Origin: Actinomadura sp. J1-007 | Lineage (GTDB): Bacteria > Actinomycetota > Actinomycetes > Streptosporangiales > Streptosporangiaceae | NCBI RefSeq assembly: GCF_009793335.1 | Contig: NZ_WING01000003.1 | Span: 620,001 to 684,000, forward strand | Direction of reading: 5' to 3' | Length of the DNA stretch: 64,000 bases | Shown: positions 36,596 to 47,394 of the stretch, piece by piece | How positions within the stretch are numbered: position 1 is the first letter of the stretch | Layout of the letters: each line of letters starts with the position of its first letter | Notes under the pieces: model-generated | What the model saw: only the letters and a program-made list of their open reading frames with translations | Database searches by the model: none | Told to the model about the DNA's origin: nothing | Program-made: the position numbers and the translations under genes

Positions 36596-37747
36596 GTGTT
36601 CGAGCTGTCCGATGAGGAGCGCGCCATCGTCGAGGTCGTCGCGGACTTCGTCGACAGGGAGGTGCGGCCCGCCGCCCGCGAGCTGGAGCACGCCGACGCG
36701 TACCCCGAGCGGCTCATCGAGCGTATGAAGGAGCTCGGCGTGTACGGGCTGGCGGTGCCCGAGCCGTACGGCGAGTCCGGAGTGTCGAAGGCGTGCTACG
36801 CGATGGTCACCGAGGAGCTGGCCCGCGGGTGGATGTCGCTGGCGGGCGCGTTCGGCGGGCACACGGTGGTGTCGCACCTGCTCGCGGTGTTCGGCACCGA
36901 GGAGCAGAAGCGGCGCTACCTCCCCCGCATGGCGACCGGCGCGCTGCGCGCCACGATGGCGCTGACCGAGCCCGGCGGGGGCTCGGACCTCCAGGCGATC
37001 ACGACGTCCGCGCGGCGCGAGGGCGACCGGTACGTGGTCGACGGCGCGAAGACGTGGATCTCCAACGCGCGCCGCTCGGGGCTGATCGCGCTGCTGTGCA
37101 AGACCGATCCGGACGCCTCGCCGCGCCACAAGGGCGTCAGCGTCCTGCTGGCGGAGCCGGGGCCCGGCCTCACCGTCTCCCGCGACCTGCCGAAGCTCGG
37201 CTACAAGGGCGTGGAGAGCTGCGAGCTGTCGTTCGACGGGTACGAGGCGCCGGCGTCCGCGCTGCTCGGCGGCGAGGAGGGCCGCGGGTTCGCGCAGATG
37301 ATGCGGGGCCTGGAGGTCGGCCGCATCCAGGTCGCCGCGCGCGCCCTCGGCGTCGGCCGGGCCGCGCTGGAGGACTCGATCCGGTACGCGCAGGAGCGCG
37401 AGGCGTTCGGCAAGCCCATCTGGCGGCACCAGTCGGTCGGCAACTACCTCGCCGACATGGCGACCCGGCTGCGCGCGGCCCGGCTGCTCACCCTCGACGC
37501 CGCCGAACGGCTCGACGCCGGCGAGCGGTGCGACCTGGAGGCGGGCATGGCCAAGCTGTACGCGTCGGAGGCGGCGATGCAGACCGCCCTGGACGCCGTC
37601 CGCATCCACGGCGCGGCCGGGTACTCCACCGAGTTCGACATCGAGCGCTACTTCCGCGACGCGCCACTGATGATCGTCGGCGAGGGCACCAACGAGATCC
37701 AGCGGAACGTCATCGCCAGACAGCTCATCGAGCGCAACCGGATCTAG
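36596..37747 (+). CDS. Acyl-CoA dehydrogenase
   Basis: 383 aa. It has LTEPGGGSDLQAI, AKTWISNARRSGLIALLCKT, GYKGVESCELSFDG and the C-terminal IVGEGTNEIQRNVIAR with the catalytic Glu in GEGT. It is a paralogue of the dehydrogenase at 34442 (both contain YAR/QEREAFGKPI-type and GYKGV blocks). GTG at 36596 follows GGGAGGAGAG with a 6-nt gap. It is divergent from the GntR gene and shares its control region, so it is probably regulated by it. Confidence 0.9.
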   Translation: MFELSDEERAIVEVVADFVDREVRPAARELEHADAYPERLIERMKELGVYGLAVPEPYGESGVSKACYAMVTEELARGWMSLAGAFGGHTVVSHLLAVFGTEEQKRRYLPRMATGALRATMALTEPGGGSDLQAITTSARREGDRYVVDGAKTWISNARRSGLIALLCKTDPDASPRHKGVSVLLAEPGPGLTVSRDLPKLGYKGVESCELSFDGYEAPASALLGGEEGRGFAQMMRGLEVGRIQVAARALGVGRAALEDSIRYAQEREAFGKPIWRHQSVGNYLADMATRLRAARLLTLDAAERLDAGERCDLEAGMAKLYASEAAMQTALDAVRIHGAAGYSTEFDIERYFRDAPLMIVGEGTNEIQRNVIARQLIERNRI

Positions 37748-37835
37748 CCGCCGCCCGCCGCCCCCGCCACCCCGCCATCCCCACCCCGGACTGTGGGGGC
37801 TGCCCGATCGACCGGCCCGTCCCCCCGCGGCGACG

Positions 37836-39011
37836 ATGGCGTCCATGCTGAAGCGAACCATCACCCTGTGCGGCGCGGGGGCCGCCGCGCTGGCGGTCGC
37901 GGCGTCGGCGGCGGCGGTCCCGACCGGCCCGGCGTCGGCGTCCGCCGACCGGGAGCGGCTGCAACGGGACACCGACGCGATCCGCGACGCGGGCACGACC
38001 GGTGTGCTGGCGGAGGTGAGCACGGGCGGCCGGACGCTGCGGGCCCGCAGCGGCGTCGCCGACCTGCGCACGCGCGGGCCCGTCCCCTGGGACGCCTACT
38101 ACCGCGTCGGGAGCGACACCAAGACGTTCGTCGCGACCGTCGTCCTCCAGCTCGCCGCCGAGGGGCGGATCAGGCTCACCGACACGGTCGGGCACTGGCT
38201 GCCCGGCGTGGTGGCGGGCCACGGCAACGACGGATCGAAGATCACCGTCCGGGACCTGCTGCGGCAGACGAGCGGCGTCTACGACTACAGCGCCTACCTG
38301 CCGCAGGACCAGGACCACAGCCCCGAGTCGTACCGCAGGTACCGGTTCCGGTCGTACACGCCCGCGCGGCTCGTGGCGATGGCGATGCGGCACGCCCCGG
38401 TGTTCGAGCCGGGCGCACGGTGGGAGTACTCCAACACCAACTACATCCTCGCCGGGATGATCGTCGAGAAGGCGACCGGCAACCCCTGGGAGCACGAGGT
38501 GCACGAGCGGATCATCGCGCCGCTGGGCCTCGACCACACGATGATCTCGGGCACCTCGGCGTACGCGCCCCGGCCGCGCGCCACGTTCTACCAGCGGTTC
38601 GAGCCGGGCGGCCCGCTGGTGGACGTGTCGATCCAGGCCGACGGCTACGCGGACGGGGGCGTGATCAGCACCGGCGCCGACATGAACCGGTTCCACCGGG
38701 CGCTGCTCGGCGGGCGGCTGCTGCGCCCCGCGCAGCTCGCGGAGATGCGGCGGACCGTCCCGGCGCGGGACTGGCGGATCGTCTACAAGGACGCCGAGTA
38801 CGGGCTCGGGCTCGCCAAGAGGCGGCTCGGGTGCGGGACGTGGGCGTGGTTCCACGGCGGGTCCATGGCGGGCGTGTCGAGCGTCAACTCGGTGTCGCCC
38901 GACGGGCGCACCGCCGTGCAGATCATGATCCCCACGACCCCGGCCACCACCGAGGACCGCCTCAAGCAGTTCAAGGCCGCGAACGCCCTGATGGACCACG
39001 TGCTCTGCTGA
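37836..39011 (+). CDS. Secreted class C beta-lactamase-fold serine hydrolase / D-Ala-D-Ala carboxypeptidase-like
   Basis: 391 aa. The N-terminal signal peptide (KRTITLCGAGAAALAVAASAAAVPTGPASASA) has a likely cleavage after ASA. The active-site triad of penicillin-recognising enzymes is SDTK at 93-96 (nucleophile Ser), YSN at 198-200 and HGG at 340-342 in place of KTG. HGG is common in esterase/peptidase-like members, so this is probably an extracellular D-aminopeptidase, carboxypeptidase or esterase and not a true beta-lactamase. The start is ATG 37836 or the nearby ATG 37845. Convergent with glpK, 16 bp apart. Confidence 0.88.
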   Translation: MASMLKRTITLCGAGAAALAVAASAAAVPTGPASASADRERLQRDTDAIRDAGTTGVLAEVSTGGRTLRARSGVADLRTRGPVPWDAYYRVGSDTKTFVATVVLQLAAEGRIRLTDTVGHWLPGVVAGHGNDGSKITVRDLLRQTSGVYDYSAYLPQDQDHSPESYRRYRFRSYTPARLVAMAMRHAPVFEPGARWEYSNTNYILAGMIVEKATGNPWEHEVHERIIAPLGLDHTMISGTSAYAPRPRATFYQRFEPGGPLVDVSIQADGYADGGVISTGADMNRFHRALLGGRLLRPAQLAEMRRTVPARDWRIVYKDAEYGLGLAKRRLGCGTWAWFHGGSMAGVSSVNSVSPDGRTAVQIMIPTTPATTEDRLKQFKAANALMDHVLC

Positions 39012-39027
39012 GCGCGTTCCACCCGGG

Positions 39028-40560
<1,533 letters not shown>

Positions 40561-40602
40561 GGCGTGCCCTCCCCGCGCCGGCCCCGTCCGCCGGGGCGGG
40601 CC

Positions 40603-41370
40603 TCACCAGCGCGTTCCACCGAGGTCCCTGGAGACGGCCCGGGCCGCGTCGCGCACGTACGCGACGAGGGCGGGGACGGGCACGCGGCGGGCGTCGCAGA
40701 CGCGCTCGACCGCGCCGGAGACGCCGATGGCGCCGACGACGAGGCCGCCGTGCCCGCGGATCGGCGCGGCGACGGCGGCCTCCCCGATGGACAGCTCCTC
40801 GACCTCGGAGGCCCAGCCGTTGTCGCGGACCCGGGCGAGCGCGCGGCCGAGCTCCTTGTGGTCGGTGACGGTGCGGCGGCAGTACGGTTCCAGGACGGCG
40901 TCGCGGACGGACGCGGCGGCGTGCGCGTCGTGGGCGAGCAGCACCTTGCCGAGCGCGGTGGCGTGCAGCGGCAGCAGCGTGCCGACGTCCATGGCCTGGA
41001 GCGAGTCGTCCGGCCGGAACACGTGGTGGACGACCAGCACCCGGCCGTCCAGCAGCGTGCCGATGCGGACCGCCTCGCCGCTGCGCGACGCGAGCGCGTC
41101 GGCCCAGTTGATCGCGCGGGAGCGCAGCTCGTTGACGTCGAGGTAGCTCGTGCCGAGGTGCAGCAGGGCCGCGCCGAGCTGGTACTTGCCGGTGGCCTCG
41201 TCGCGCTCGACGAACCCGACGAGCTCCAGGGTGCGCAGGATGCCGTGGGCGGTGCCGCGGGCGAGGCCGAGCGAGCCCGCGATCTCGCCCGCGCCGAGGC
41301 GGCCCGGGCTCGCGGCGAGCAGCCGAAGGATCGCGGCCGCCCGCTCGATCGACTGTACGGGTCCCGGCAT
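40603..41370 (-). CDS. IclR-family regulator, GylR-like
   Basis: 255 aa. An N-terminal winged HTH (SIERAAAILRLLAASPGRLGAGEIAGSL) and a C-terminal IclR effector domain (HHVFRPDDSLQAMDVGTLLPLHATALGKVLLA) are visible. By position it equals GylR, the glycerol-responsive regulator of Streptomyces glycerol operons. It is divergent from glpF. Two matched perfect palindromes flank the 225-bp intergenic region, one 29 bp from this start and one 66 bp from glpF. ATG 41370 chosen (MPGPVQSIERAA); glycerol or glycerol-3-phosphate is the expected signal. Confidence 0.9.
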   Translation of the reverse strand: MPGPVQSIERAAAILRLLAASPGRLGAGEIAGSLGLARGTAHGILRTLELVGFVERDEATGKYQLGAALLHLGTSYLDVNELRSRAINWADALASRSGEAVRIGTLLDGRVLVVHHVFRPDDSLQAMDVGTLLPLHATALGKVLLAHDAHAAASVRDAVLEPYCRRTVTDHKELGRALARVRDNGWASEVEELSIGEAAVAAPIRGHGGLVVGAIGVSGAVERVCDARRVPVPALVAYVRDAARAVSRDLGGTRW

Positions 41371-41399
41371 GGACCCGATGGTAGGCCGATGAACGCGCT

Positions 41400-41414
41400 G
41401 CCGACAATGTCGGC
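41400..41414. promoter_or_regulatory. GylR-type operator, copy 1
   Basis: Perfect 15-bp palindrome GCCGACA-A-TGTCGGC, 29 bp upstream of the iclR start. Confidence 0.75.
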
Positions 41415-41510
41415 GCCCGTCGCCATCGCCCACCACGGTGCCCCGAACTGGCGCAATCGTGTGATCTGGTGCACAGGGTGGAGGGTAACGGCCGTCCGGC
41501 GGCGGGGAAA

Positions 41511-41529
41511 GTGCCGACATTGTCGGCAC
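41511..41529. promoter_or_regulatory. GylR-type operator, copy 2
   Basis: Perfect 19-bp palindrome GTGCCGACATTGTCGGCAC containing the same GCCGACAnTGTCGGC core. Its centre is 113 bp from that of copy 1, and it lies 66 bp upstream of glpF. A site on each promoter suggests autoregulation plus control of glpFKD, possibly with DNA looping. Confidence 0.8.
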
Positions 41530-41595
41530 CTGCCCGTTGTCCGCCCGCGCGTGGCCGCCTAGCGTCCGAGCCCCACCCCCTGTCGAGGAGTGCCC

Positions 41596-42420
41596 ATGAG
41601 CAGACCGACGAGGTTCCCGCCGCTGGCGGGCGAGATGGCCGCCGAGTTCGCCGGAACGATGATCATCATCCTGTTCGGGGTGGGCGTCGTCGCCCAGGTG
41701 AACGCCGCGGGGATCGGCGACCACGACAGCATCACCTGGGCCTGGGGCCTCGGCGTCACCCTCGGCGCGTACACCGCGATGCGGGTCAGCGGCGCCCACC
41801 TCAACCCGGCCATCACGCTCGCGTTCGCGGTGTTCCGGGACTTCTCCTGGCGCAAGGCCGGGCCCTACATCGCGGCGCAGACCGCCGGGGCGTTCGTCGG
41901 CGCGCTGATCGTCCGGTGGAACTACAGCGAGGCGCTCGCCAAGTTCGACCCCGGGCACACGCTGAAGTCGCAGGGCGTGTTCTCGACGCTGCCGGGCAAC
42001 GGCACGCTGCCCGTCAGCTCGTGGGGCGCGCTGCGCGACCAGGTCATCGGCACCGCGATCCTGCTGTTCCTGATCCTGGTCCTCACCGACGTGCGCAACA
42101 ACGGCCCGCTGTCCAACCTCGCCCCGCTGCTGATCGGCCTCGTCGTCGTCGCGATCGGGATGGCGTGGGGCAGCGACGCCGGCTACGCGATCAACCCGGC
42201 GCGCGACTTCGGGCCGCGGCTCGCGCAGTTCATCACCGGGTACGACGGCGCGTGGCGGGACCAGTACGGCGACCTGTACTTCTGGGTGCCGATCGTCGGG
42301 CCCGTCATCGGCGCGATCGTCGGCACCGGCCTCTACAAGGCCATGATCGGGCGGTTCCTGCCCGACGGCGAGGAGCACGGCCCGGTCGCGTCGACCGAGC
42401 CGGAGCTCGAGAAGGCCTGA
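41596..42420 (+). CDS. glpF: Glycerol uptake facilitator (aquaglyceroporin)
   Basis: 274 aa with six membrane helices and the two pore motifs HLNPAITLA and INPARDFGPR. The Asp after the second NPAR is characteristic of glycerol-conducting GlpF as opposed to water channels. It admits glycerol for the kinase encoded next. ATG at 41596 has GAGGAG 5 nt upstream. First gene of glpF-glpK-glpD. Confidence 0.95.
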   Translation: MSRPTRFPPLAGEMAAEFAGTMIIILFGVGVVAQVNAAGIGDHDSITWAWGLGVTLGAYTAMRVSGAHLNPAITLAFAVFRDFSWRKAGPYIAAQTAGAFVGALIVRWNYSEALAKFDPGHTLKSQGVFSTLPGNGTLPVSSWGALRDQVIGTAILLFLILVLTDVRNNGPLSNLAPLLIGLVVVAIGMAWGSDAGYAINPARDFGPRLAQFITGYDGAWRDQYGDLYFWVPIVGPVIGAIVGTGLYKAMIGRFLPDGEEHGPVASTEPELEKA

Positions 42421-42487
42421 CCCGTTCCGCCGGGGCCGGAGCCGCGGGCGCCGGACCACCCCCACCCCTCTCCAGGAGACTTCGCAC

Positions 42488-44005
42488 ATGGCCGACTTCG
42501 TCGGAGCGCTCGACCAGGGCACGACCAGCACCCGTTTCATGGTGTTCGACCACGGCGGGAACGAGATCGCCCGCCACCAGCTCGAACACCAGCAGATCCT
42601 GCCCCAGGCCGGATGGGTCGAGCACAATCCCACCGAGATCTGGGAACGCACCCGCGCGGTCATCCAGTCCACCCTCACCAAAGCCAACCTCACCCACACC
42701 GACCTGGCCGCGCTGGGCATCACCAACCAGCGCGAGACCACCGTGGTGTGGAACCCGAAGACCGGCCGCCCCTACTACAACGCGATCGTGTGGCAGGACA
42801 CCCGCACCGACCGCATCGCCTCCGCGCTGGACCGCGACGGCCGCGGCGACACCATCCGGCACCGGGCCGGCCTCCCGCCCGCCACCTACTTCTCCGGCGG
42901 CAAGATCCAATGGATCCTGGAGAACGTCGACGGCGTCCGCGAGGCCGCCGAGAACGGCGAGGCGATCTTCGGAACGACCGACACCTGGGTGCTGTGGAAC
43001 CTCACCGGCGGCCCCGACGGCGGCGTGCACGTCACCGACCCCACCAACGCCTCCCGCACCATGCTGATGGACCTGGAGACCCTCGACTGGGACGACGAAC
43101 TCCTGTCGTTCTTCGGCATCCCCCGCGCCATGCTCCCGGCCATCAAGCCGTCCTCCGCCCCCGGCGGCTACGGCGTCACGCGCGCCGACGGACCGCTGGG
43201 CGGCGAGGTCCCCCTCACCGCCGCGCTCGGCGACCAGCAGGCCGCCACGGTCGGGCAGGTGTGCTTCGCGCCGGGCGAGGCCAAGAACACCTACGGCACC
43301 GGCAACTTCCTGCTCCTCAACACCGGCGAAGAACTCGTCCGCTCCAAGAACGGACTGCTCACCACCGTCTGCTACCAGTTCGCCGACGACAAACCCGTCT
43401 ACGCCCTGGAAGGCTCCATCGCCGTCACCGGCTCGGCCGTGCAGTGGCTGCGCGACCAGCTCGGCATCATCTCCGGCGCCGCCCAAAGCGAATCCCTCGC
43501 CGCACAAGTAGAAGACAACGGCGGCGTCTACTTCGTCCCCGCGTTCTCCGGACTGTTCGCCCCCTACTGGCGCTCCGACGCCCGCGGCGCCATCGTCGGG
43601 CTCTCGCGCTACAACACCAACGCGCATCTGGCCCGCGCCACCCTGGAATCCATCTGCTACCAGAGCCGCGACGTCGTCGAGGCCATGCGCGAGGACTCCG
43701 GCGTCTCCCTGGACGTGCTCAAGGTCGACGGCGGCGTCACCGCCAACGAACTGTGCATGCAGATGCAAGCCGACATCCTCGGCGTCCCCGTCTCCCGCCC
43801 CGTCGTCGCCGAAACCACCGCCCTCGGCGCCGCCTACGCCGCCGGCCTCGCCGTCGGCTTCTGGAACGACACCGACGAACTACGCCAGAACTGGAACGAG
43901 GACAAGCAGTGGACCCCCGCGTGGGACGGCGACCAGCGCGAGACGGGCTACGCGGCCTGGAAAAAGGCCGTCAACCGGACACTCGACTGGGTCGACGTCG
44001 GCTGA
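42488..44005 (+). CDS. glpK: Glycerol kinase (paralogue 2, in glpFKD operon)
   Basis: 505 aa. It has GALDQGTTSTRFMVFD, GITNQRETTVVWN, KNTYGTGNFLLLNTG and ESICYQSRDVVEAM, all glycerol-kinase hallmarks. The gap to glpF is 67 bp and to glpD 31 bp. Its coding DNA looks different from its neighbours: more AAA, CAA, GAA and GTA codons (for example around 43480-43520) and long CCC/ACC runs. That may mean a separate origin from paralogue 1, which is not proved. Confidence 0.94.
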   Translation: MADFVGALDQGTTSTRFMVFDHGGNEIARHQLEHQQILPQAGWVEHNPTEIWERTRAVIQSTLTKANLTHTDLAALGITNQRETTVVWNPKTGRPYYNAIVWQDTRTDRIASALDRDGRGDTIRHRAGLPPATYFSGGKIQWILENVDGVREAAENGEAIFGTTDTWVLWNLTGGPDGGVHVTDPTNASRTMLMDLETLDWDDELLSFFGIPRAMLPAIKPSSAPGGYGVTRADGPLGGEVPLTAALGDQQAATVGQVCFAPGEAKNTYGTGNFLLLNTGEELVRSKNGLLTTVCYQFADDKPVYALEGSIAVTGSAVQWLRDQLGIISGAAQSESLAAQVEDNGGVYFVPAFSGLFAPYWRSDARGAIVGLSRYNTNAHLARATLESICYQSRDVVEAMREDSGVSLDVLKVDGGVTANELCMQMQADILGVPVSRPVVAETTALGAAYAAGLAVGFWNDTDELRQNWNEDKQWTPAWDGDQRETGYAAWKKAVNRTLDWVDVG

Positions 44006-44036
44006 CGACGGCACCCGTAGAACACAGGAGCGAGCA

Positions 44037-45713
44037 GTGACATCCCTAGCCCTGACACCGCAGTACCGCGAGGCGACCCTGCGCGACCTCGCGGAGAACG
44101 AGTTCGACGTCCTGGTGGTCGGCGGCGGCATCGTCGGCGCGGGCACCGCGCTCGACGCGGTCGCGCGGGGCCTGTCGGTCGCCCTCGTGGAGGCCCGCGA
44201 CTGGGCCGCCGGCACGTCGAGCCGGTCGAGCAAGCTGATCCACGGCGGCCTGCGCTACCTCGAGCAGCGGGACTTCGGGCTCGTCCGGGAGGCGCTGCGC
44301 GAGCGGAGCCTGCTGCTCGGCAGCCTGGCCCCGCACCTGGTGCGGCCGGTCCGGTTCCTGTACCCGCTGCGGCACCGGGCCTGGGAGCGGGCGTACGTCA
44401 GCGCGGGCGTCACCCTGTACGACACGATGGGCGGCGCCCGCGCGCTGCCCCGGCACCGGCAGCTCACCCGGCGGGGCGCGCTGCGCGAGGCCCCGGCGCT
44501 GCGGCCGGACTCGCTGGTCGGGGCGGTGCAGTACTACGACGCGCAGGTGGACGACGCGCGCTACACGATGACGGTGGCGCGGACGGCCGCGCTGTACGGG
44601 GCGCGCGTCGCGACCCGCGCCGAGGTGACCGGGTTCCTGCGCGAGGGCGAGCGGGTGACCGGCGCGCACGTGCTCGACCTGGAGAGCGGCCGGGAGATCG
44701 CGGTCCGGGCCCGGCGCGTGGTGAACGCGACGGGCGTGTGGACCGACGGCTCGCAGGCGATGACCGGGGCCCGCGCGCCGTTCACCGTGCGGGCGTCCAA
44801 GGGCGTGCACCTGGTGGTGCCGCGCGACCGGATCCGGATGGACACGGGCCTGATCACCCGTACCGACCGGAGCGTCCTGCTGATCATCCCGTGGGGCCGG
44901 CACTGGGTCATCGGGACCACCGACACGCCGTGGGCGCAGGGCCCGGACGAGCCGCTCGCCGACGACGCCGACGTGGACTTCCTGCTGGAGCAGGCGAACG
45001 CGCACCTGCGGATCCCGCTGACCAGGGACGACATCGAGGGCGTGTACGCGGGCCTGCGGCCCCTGCTGTCGGGCGAGTCGGACGACACCGCGCGCCTGTC
45101 CCGCGAGCACGCGGTCGCCGAGCCGGTGCCGGGCCTGGTGGTGGTCACCGGCGGGAAGTTCACCACCTACCGGGTGATGGCGCGGGACGCGGTGGACGCG
45201 GTCGCGCGCGGGCTGGAGGAGCCGGTGCCCGCCTCCCCCACCGACCGGCTGCCGCTCATGGGCGCGGTCGGGTTCGAGGTGCTGTGGAACGAGCGGCGGC
45301 GGCTCGCGGCCCGTTCCGGGCTGCACGTGGCGCGCGTCGAGCACCTGCTCCAGCGGTACGGCGCGTGCGTGCACGAGGTGCTCGACCTCGTGGCCGCCGA
45401 CCCGGCCCTCGGCGAGCCGGTCCCGGGCACGTCGGACTACCTGCGCGCCGAGGCGGTGTACGCGGTCACGCACGAGGGCGCGCTGCACCTGGAGGACGTG
45501 CTGGCGCGGCGGACCCGGATCTCGTTCGAGGAGCGCGACGGCGGGCTCGCGGCGGCGGGCCACGTCGCCCGGCTGATCGCGCCGTTCCTGCGGTGGGACG
45601 AGGACCGGACGGCGGCGGAGACCGAGCGCTACGTGCTCCAGGTCCGCAGCGAGCGGCAGGGCGCGGACGCTCCCGCGGAGGCGGAGGGCGCGCCGCTGCC
45701 GGCCGCGTCCTGA
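44037..45713 (+). CDS. glpD: Aerobic glycerol-3-phosphate dehydrogenase
   Basis: 558 aa FAD enzyme that oxidises glycerol-3-phosphate to DHAP at the membrane and passes electrons to quinone. The N-terminal FAD motif is DVLVVGGGIVGAGTALDA. SSRSSKLIHGGLRYL, GVHLVVPRDRI and TTDTPWAQGPDEPLA match GlpD, and the C-terminal DAO_C domain is present. GTG start at 44037 with GGAG upstream. Last gene of the operon. Confidence 0.94.
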   Translation: MTSLALTPQYREATLRDLAENEFDVLVVGGGIVGAGTALDAVARGLSVALVEARDWAAGTSSRSSKLIHGGLRYLEQRDFGLVREALRERSLLLGSLAPHLVRPVRFLYPLRHRAWERAYVSAGVTLYDTMGGARALPRHRQLTRRGALREAPALRPDSLVGAVQYYDAQVDDARYTMTVARTAALYGARVATRAEVTGFLREGERVTGAHVLDLESGREIAVRARRVVNATGVWTDGSQAMTGARAPFTVRASKGVHLVVPRDRIRMDTGLITRTDRSVLLIIPWGRHWVIGTTDTPWAQGPDEPLADDADVDFLLEQANAHLRIPLTRDDIEGVYAGLRPLLSGESDDTARLSREHAVAEPVPGLVVVTGGKFTTYRVMARDAVDAVARGLEEPVPASPTDRLPLMGAVGFEVLWNERRRLAARSGLHVARVEHLLQRYGACVHEVLDLVAADPALGEPVPGTSDYLRAEAVYAVTHEGALHLEDVLARRTRISFEERDGGLAAAGHVARLIAPFLRWDEDRTAAETERYVLQVRSERQGADAPAEAEGAPLPAAS

Positions 45714-45789
45714 GGTCCGGCGCGCGAATTCATCTCGCCGTCATGTCGGGGACACCCGGATCGGGGGTGGCCGGTGCCAGGTTGACGCC

Positions 45790-47361
45790 GTGTCCACCAG
45801 CATCGACGCGACCGTCTCCGAGGGCGAGGACGAGCCCGGCGGCGCGGCGCCCCCGCCGCCGGGGCGGCGCGCCGTCCCGCCCTGGCTGATCCCCGCCGTC
45901 CTCGCCGCGGCCTGGGCGGCGGTGCTGCTCGCCCATCTGCGCGCGCCCGTCCCGTCCGACCAGCTCAACTACATGCTGGCGGCGGAACGGTTCCCGCACC
46001 GGGTCGAGCCGACGACCGAGATGCATCAGATGACCCGGTTCGGGCTGATCGTTCCGGCGCGGCTGGCGATCGCGGTGTTCGGCCACTCGCAGGCCGCGTA
46101 CGCGACGGTCCCGGTCCTCGCGACGCTGGCGCTGCTCGCGGGCACGTACGCGCTCGGGACGCTGCTGTTCGCGCGGACTGTCGGCGCGGCGGGCGCGCTG
46201 CTCGTCGTCGCGGCGACGCCGGTGTTCACCGACTCGACCGACCTGCTGCCCGACATCCTCGCGGTGGGCCTGTTCACGTCCGCGCTCGCGCTGGCGGTGG
46301 CGCTGCGGCGGCGGCCGGGCCCGCCGGGCGTCCCGGTGCTGCTCCTGCTGGGCGCTCTGCTCGGCTGGTCGTACCTGGCCCGCGAGTTCATCGTCTTCCT
46401 CTGGCCGGTCGTCCCGGCGCTGCTGTACCGGCGGGTCGGATGGCGGGGCCTGGCCTGGGCCGCGGTCCCGGTCGCCGTGCTGTTCGCCGCCGAGACGCTG
46501 CTGTGCTGGCGGCTGTACGGCGATCCGCTCGCCCGGCTGCTCGCGGTCAGCGGGCACGGGCAGCGGCCCTCGACGCCCGCCGTCGCGGCGAGCTACCGCG
46601 ACAAGCCCCGGATGACGTACGTGATGCGGCTGCCCGACACGCTCGGCACGTACCCGGAGGGCAGGGTGCTCGTCGGGCTGCTCGTGCTGACCGTGGCCGG
46701 GGCGGCGCTGCGGGTGCGCCGGGTCACGCTGCTGTTCGCCACGTGCGCGCTGCTGTGGGTGCCGCTCACCCTGCTCGGCGGCGTGATCGACCCGGCGGCG
46801 CCGAAGCTGCGGCTCCAGCTCATCCGCTACTGGTTCCCGGTCTTCCCGGGCTTCGTGCTCGGCGGGCTCGGCCTGCTGTGGCTCGCCGCGGCGAGGCTGC
46901 CGGGGCGCGGACGGCTGCGCGCCGCGCTGCCCGCCGCCGTCGTCGTGGCGGTCGCCGCCGTCGGCGTGGGCACCGCCGCGCGGTCGTGGTGGGGCGCGCC
47001 GTCCACCCGGCTCGGCGGCGCCACCCAGATGGAGGACGTGCGCTCCTGGATGCGCGCCGAGGGCGCACCGGACCGGCGGCTCTGGTCGGACCCGCACACC
47101 CGCAAGGTCCTCACCGTCTACCGCGAGGGCGCGTGGGGCGGCGCGCCGTGGCCCGGCCGCCTGCTCGCGGCCCGGCCGGGCGGCGACCGGCCCGCGCCGG
47201 GCGACCTGGTCCTGCTGTACGACACCGAGCGCGGCCGGGTCTGCCCGCTGTGCCGCGCGTCCGCCCGGGCGGCGTGGGGCGACCCCGTACGGCCCGGACC
47301 CGGCTGGCGCGAGCTGCACGCGACCCGCGACGGTGTGGCCCGCCTCTACAGGGTCGGCTGA
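45790..47361 (+). CDS. Multi-pass membrane protein, GT-C (PMT/ArnT-like) glycosyltransferase fold
   Basis: 523 aa. After a ~30-residue soluble N-terminus there are about ten hydrophobic segments. The first extracytoplasmic loop has PSDQLNYMLAAERFPHRVEPTTEMHQMTRFG, whose acidic residue (SDQ) sits where GT-C enzymes place their catalytic Asp/Glu. The C-terminal ~110 residues form a soluble domain (ATQMEDVRSWMRAEG...) with a CPLC pair. A polyprenyl-phosphate-sugar dependent transferase is plausible, but no substrate can be named. GTG start at 45790, no operon partner. Confidence 0.6.
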   Translation: MSTSIDATVSEGEDEPGGAAPPPPGRRAVPPWLIPAVLAAAWAAVLLAHLRAPVPSDQLNYMLAAERFPHRVEPTTEMHQMTRFGLIVPARLAIAVFGHSQAAYATVPVLATLALLAGTYALGTLLFARTVGAAGALLVVAATPVFTDSTDLLPDILAVGLFTSALALAVALRRRPGPPGVPVLLLLGALLGWSYLAREFIVFLWPVVPALLYRRVGWRGLAWAAVPVAVLFAAETLLCWRLYGDPLARLLAVSGHGQRPSTPAVAASYRDKPRMTYVMRLPDTLGTYPEGRVLVGLLVLTVAGAALRVRRVTLLFATCALLWVPLTLLGGVIDPAAPKLRLQLIRYWFPVFPGFVLGGLGLLWLAAARLPGRGRLRAALPAAVVVAVAAVGVGTAARSWWGAPSTRLGGATQMEDVRSWMRAEGAPDRRLWSDPHTRKVLTVYREGAWGGAPWPGRLLAARPGGDRPAPGDLVLLYDTERGRVCPLCRASARAAWGDPVRPGPGWRELHATRDGVARLYRVG

Positions 47362-47394
47362 GAAGCGGCGCGGCCGGGCCCGCGCCCGCGCAGG

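Noticed and set aside
45790..47361. Assigning the GT-C-like protein to protein O-mannosylation
   Set aside because: Only the helix pattern and an acidic loop support the fold. No PMT-specific motif is visible, so I left the function open.
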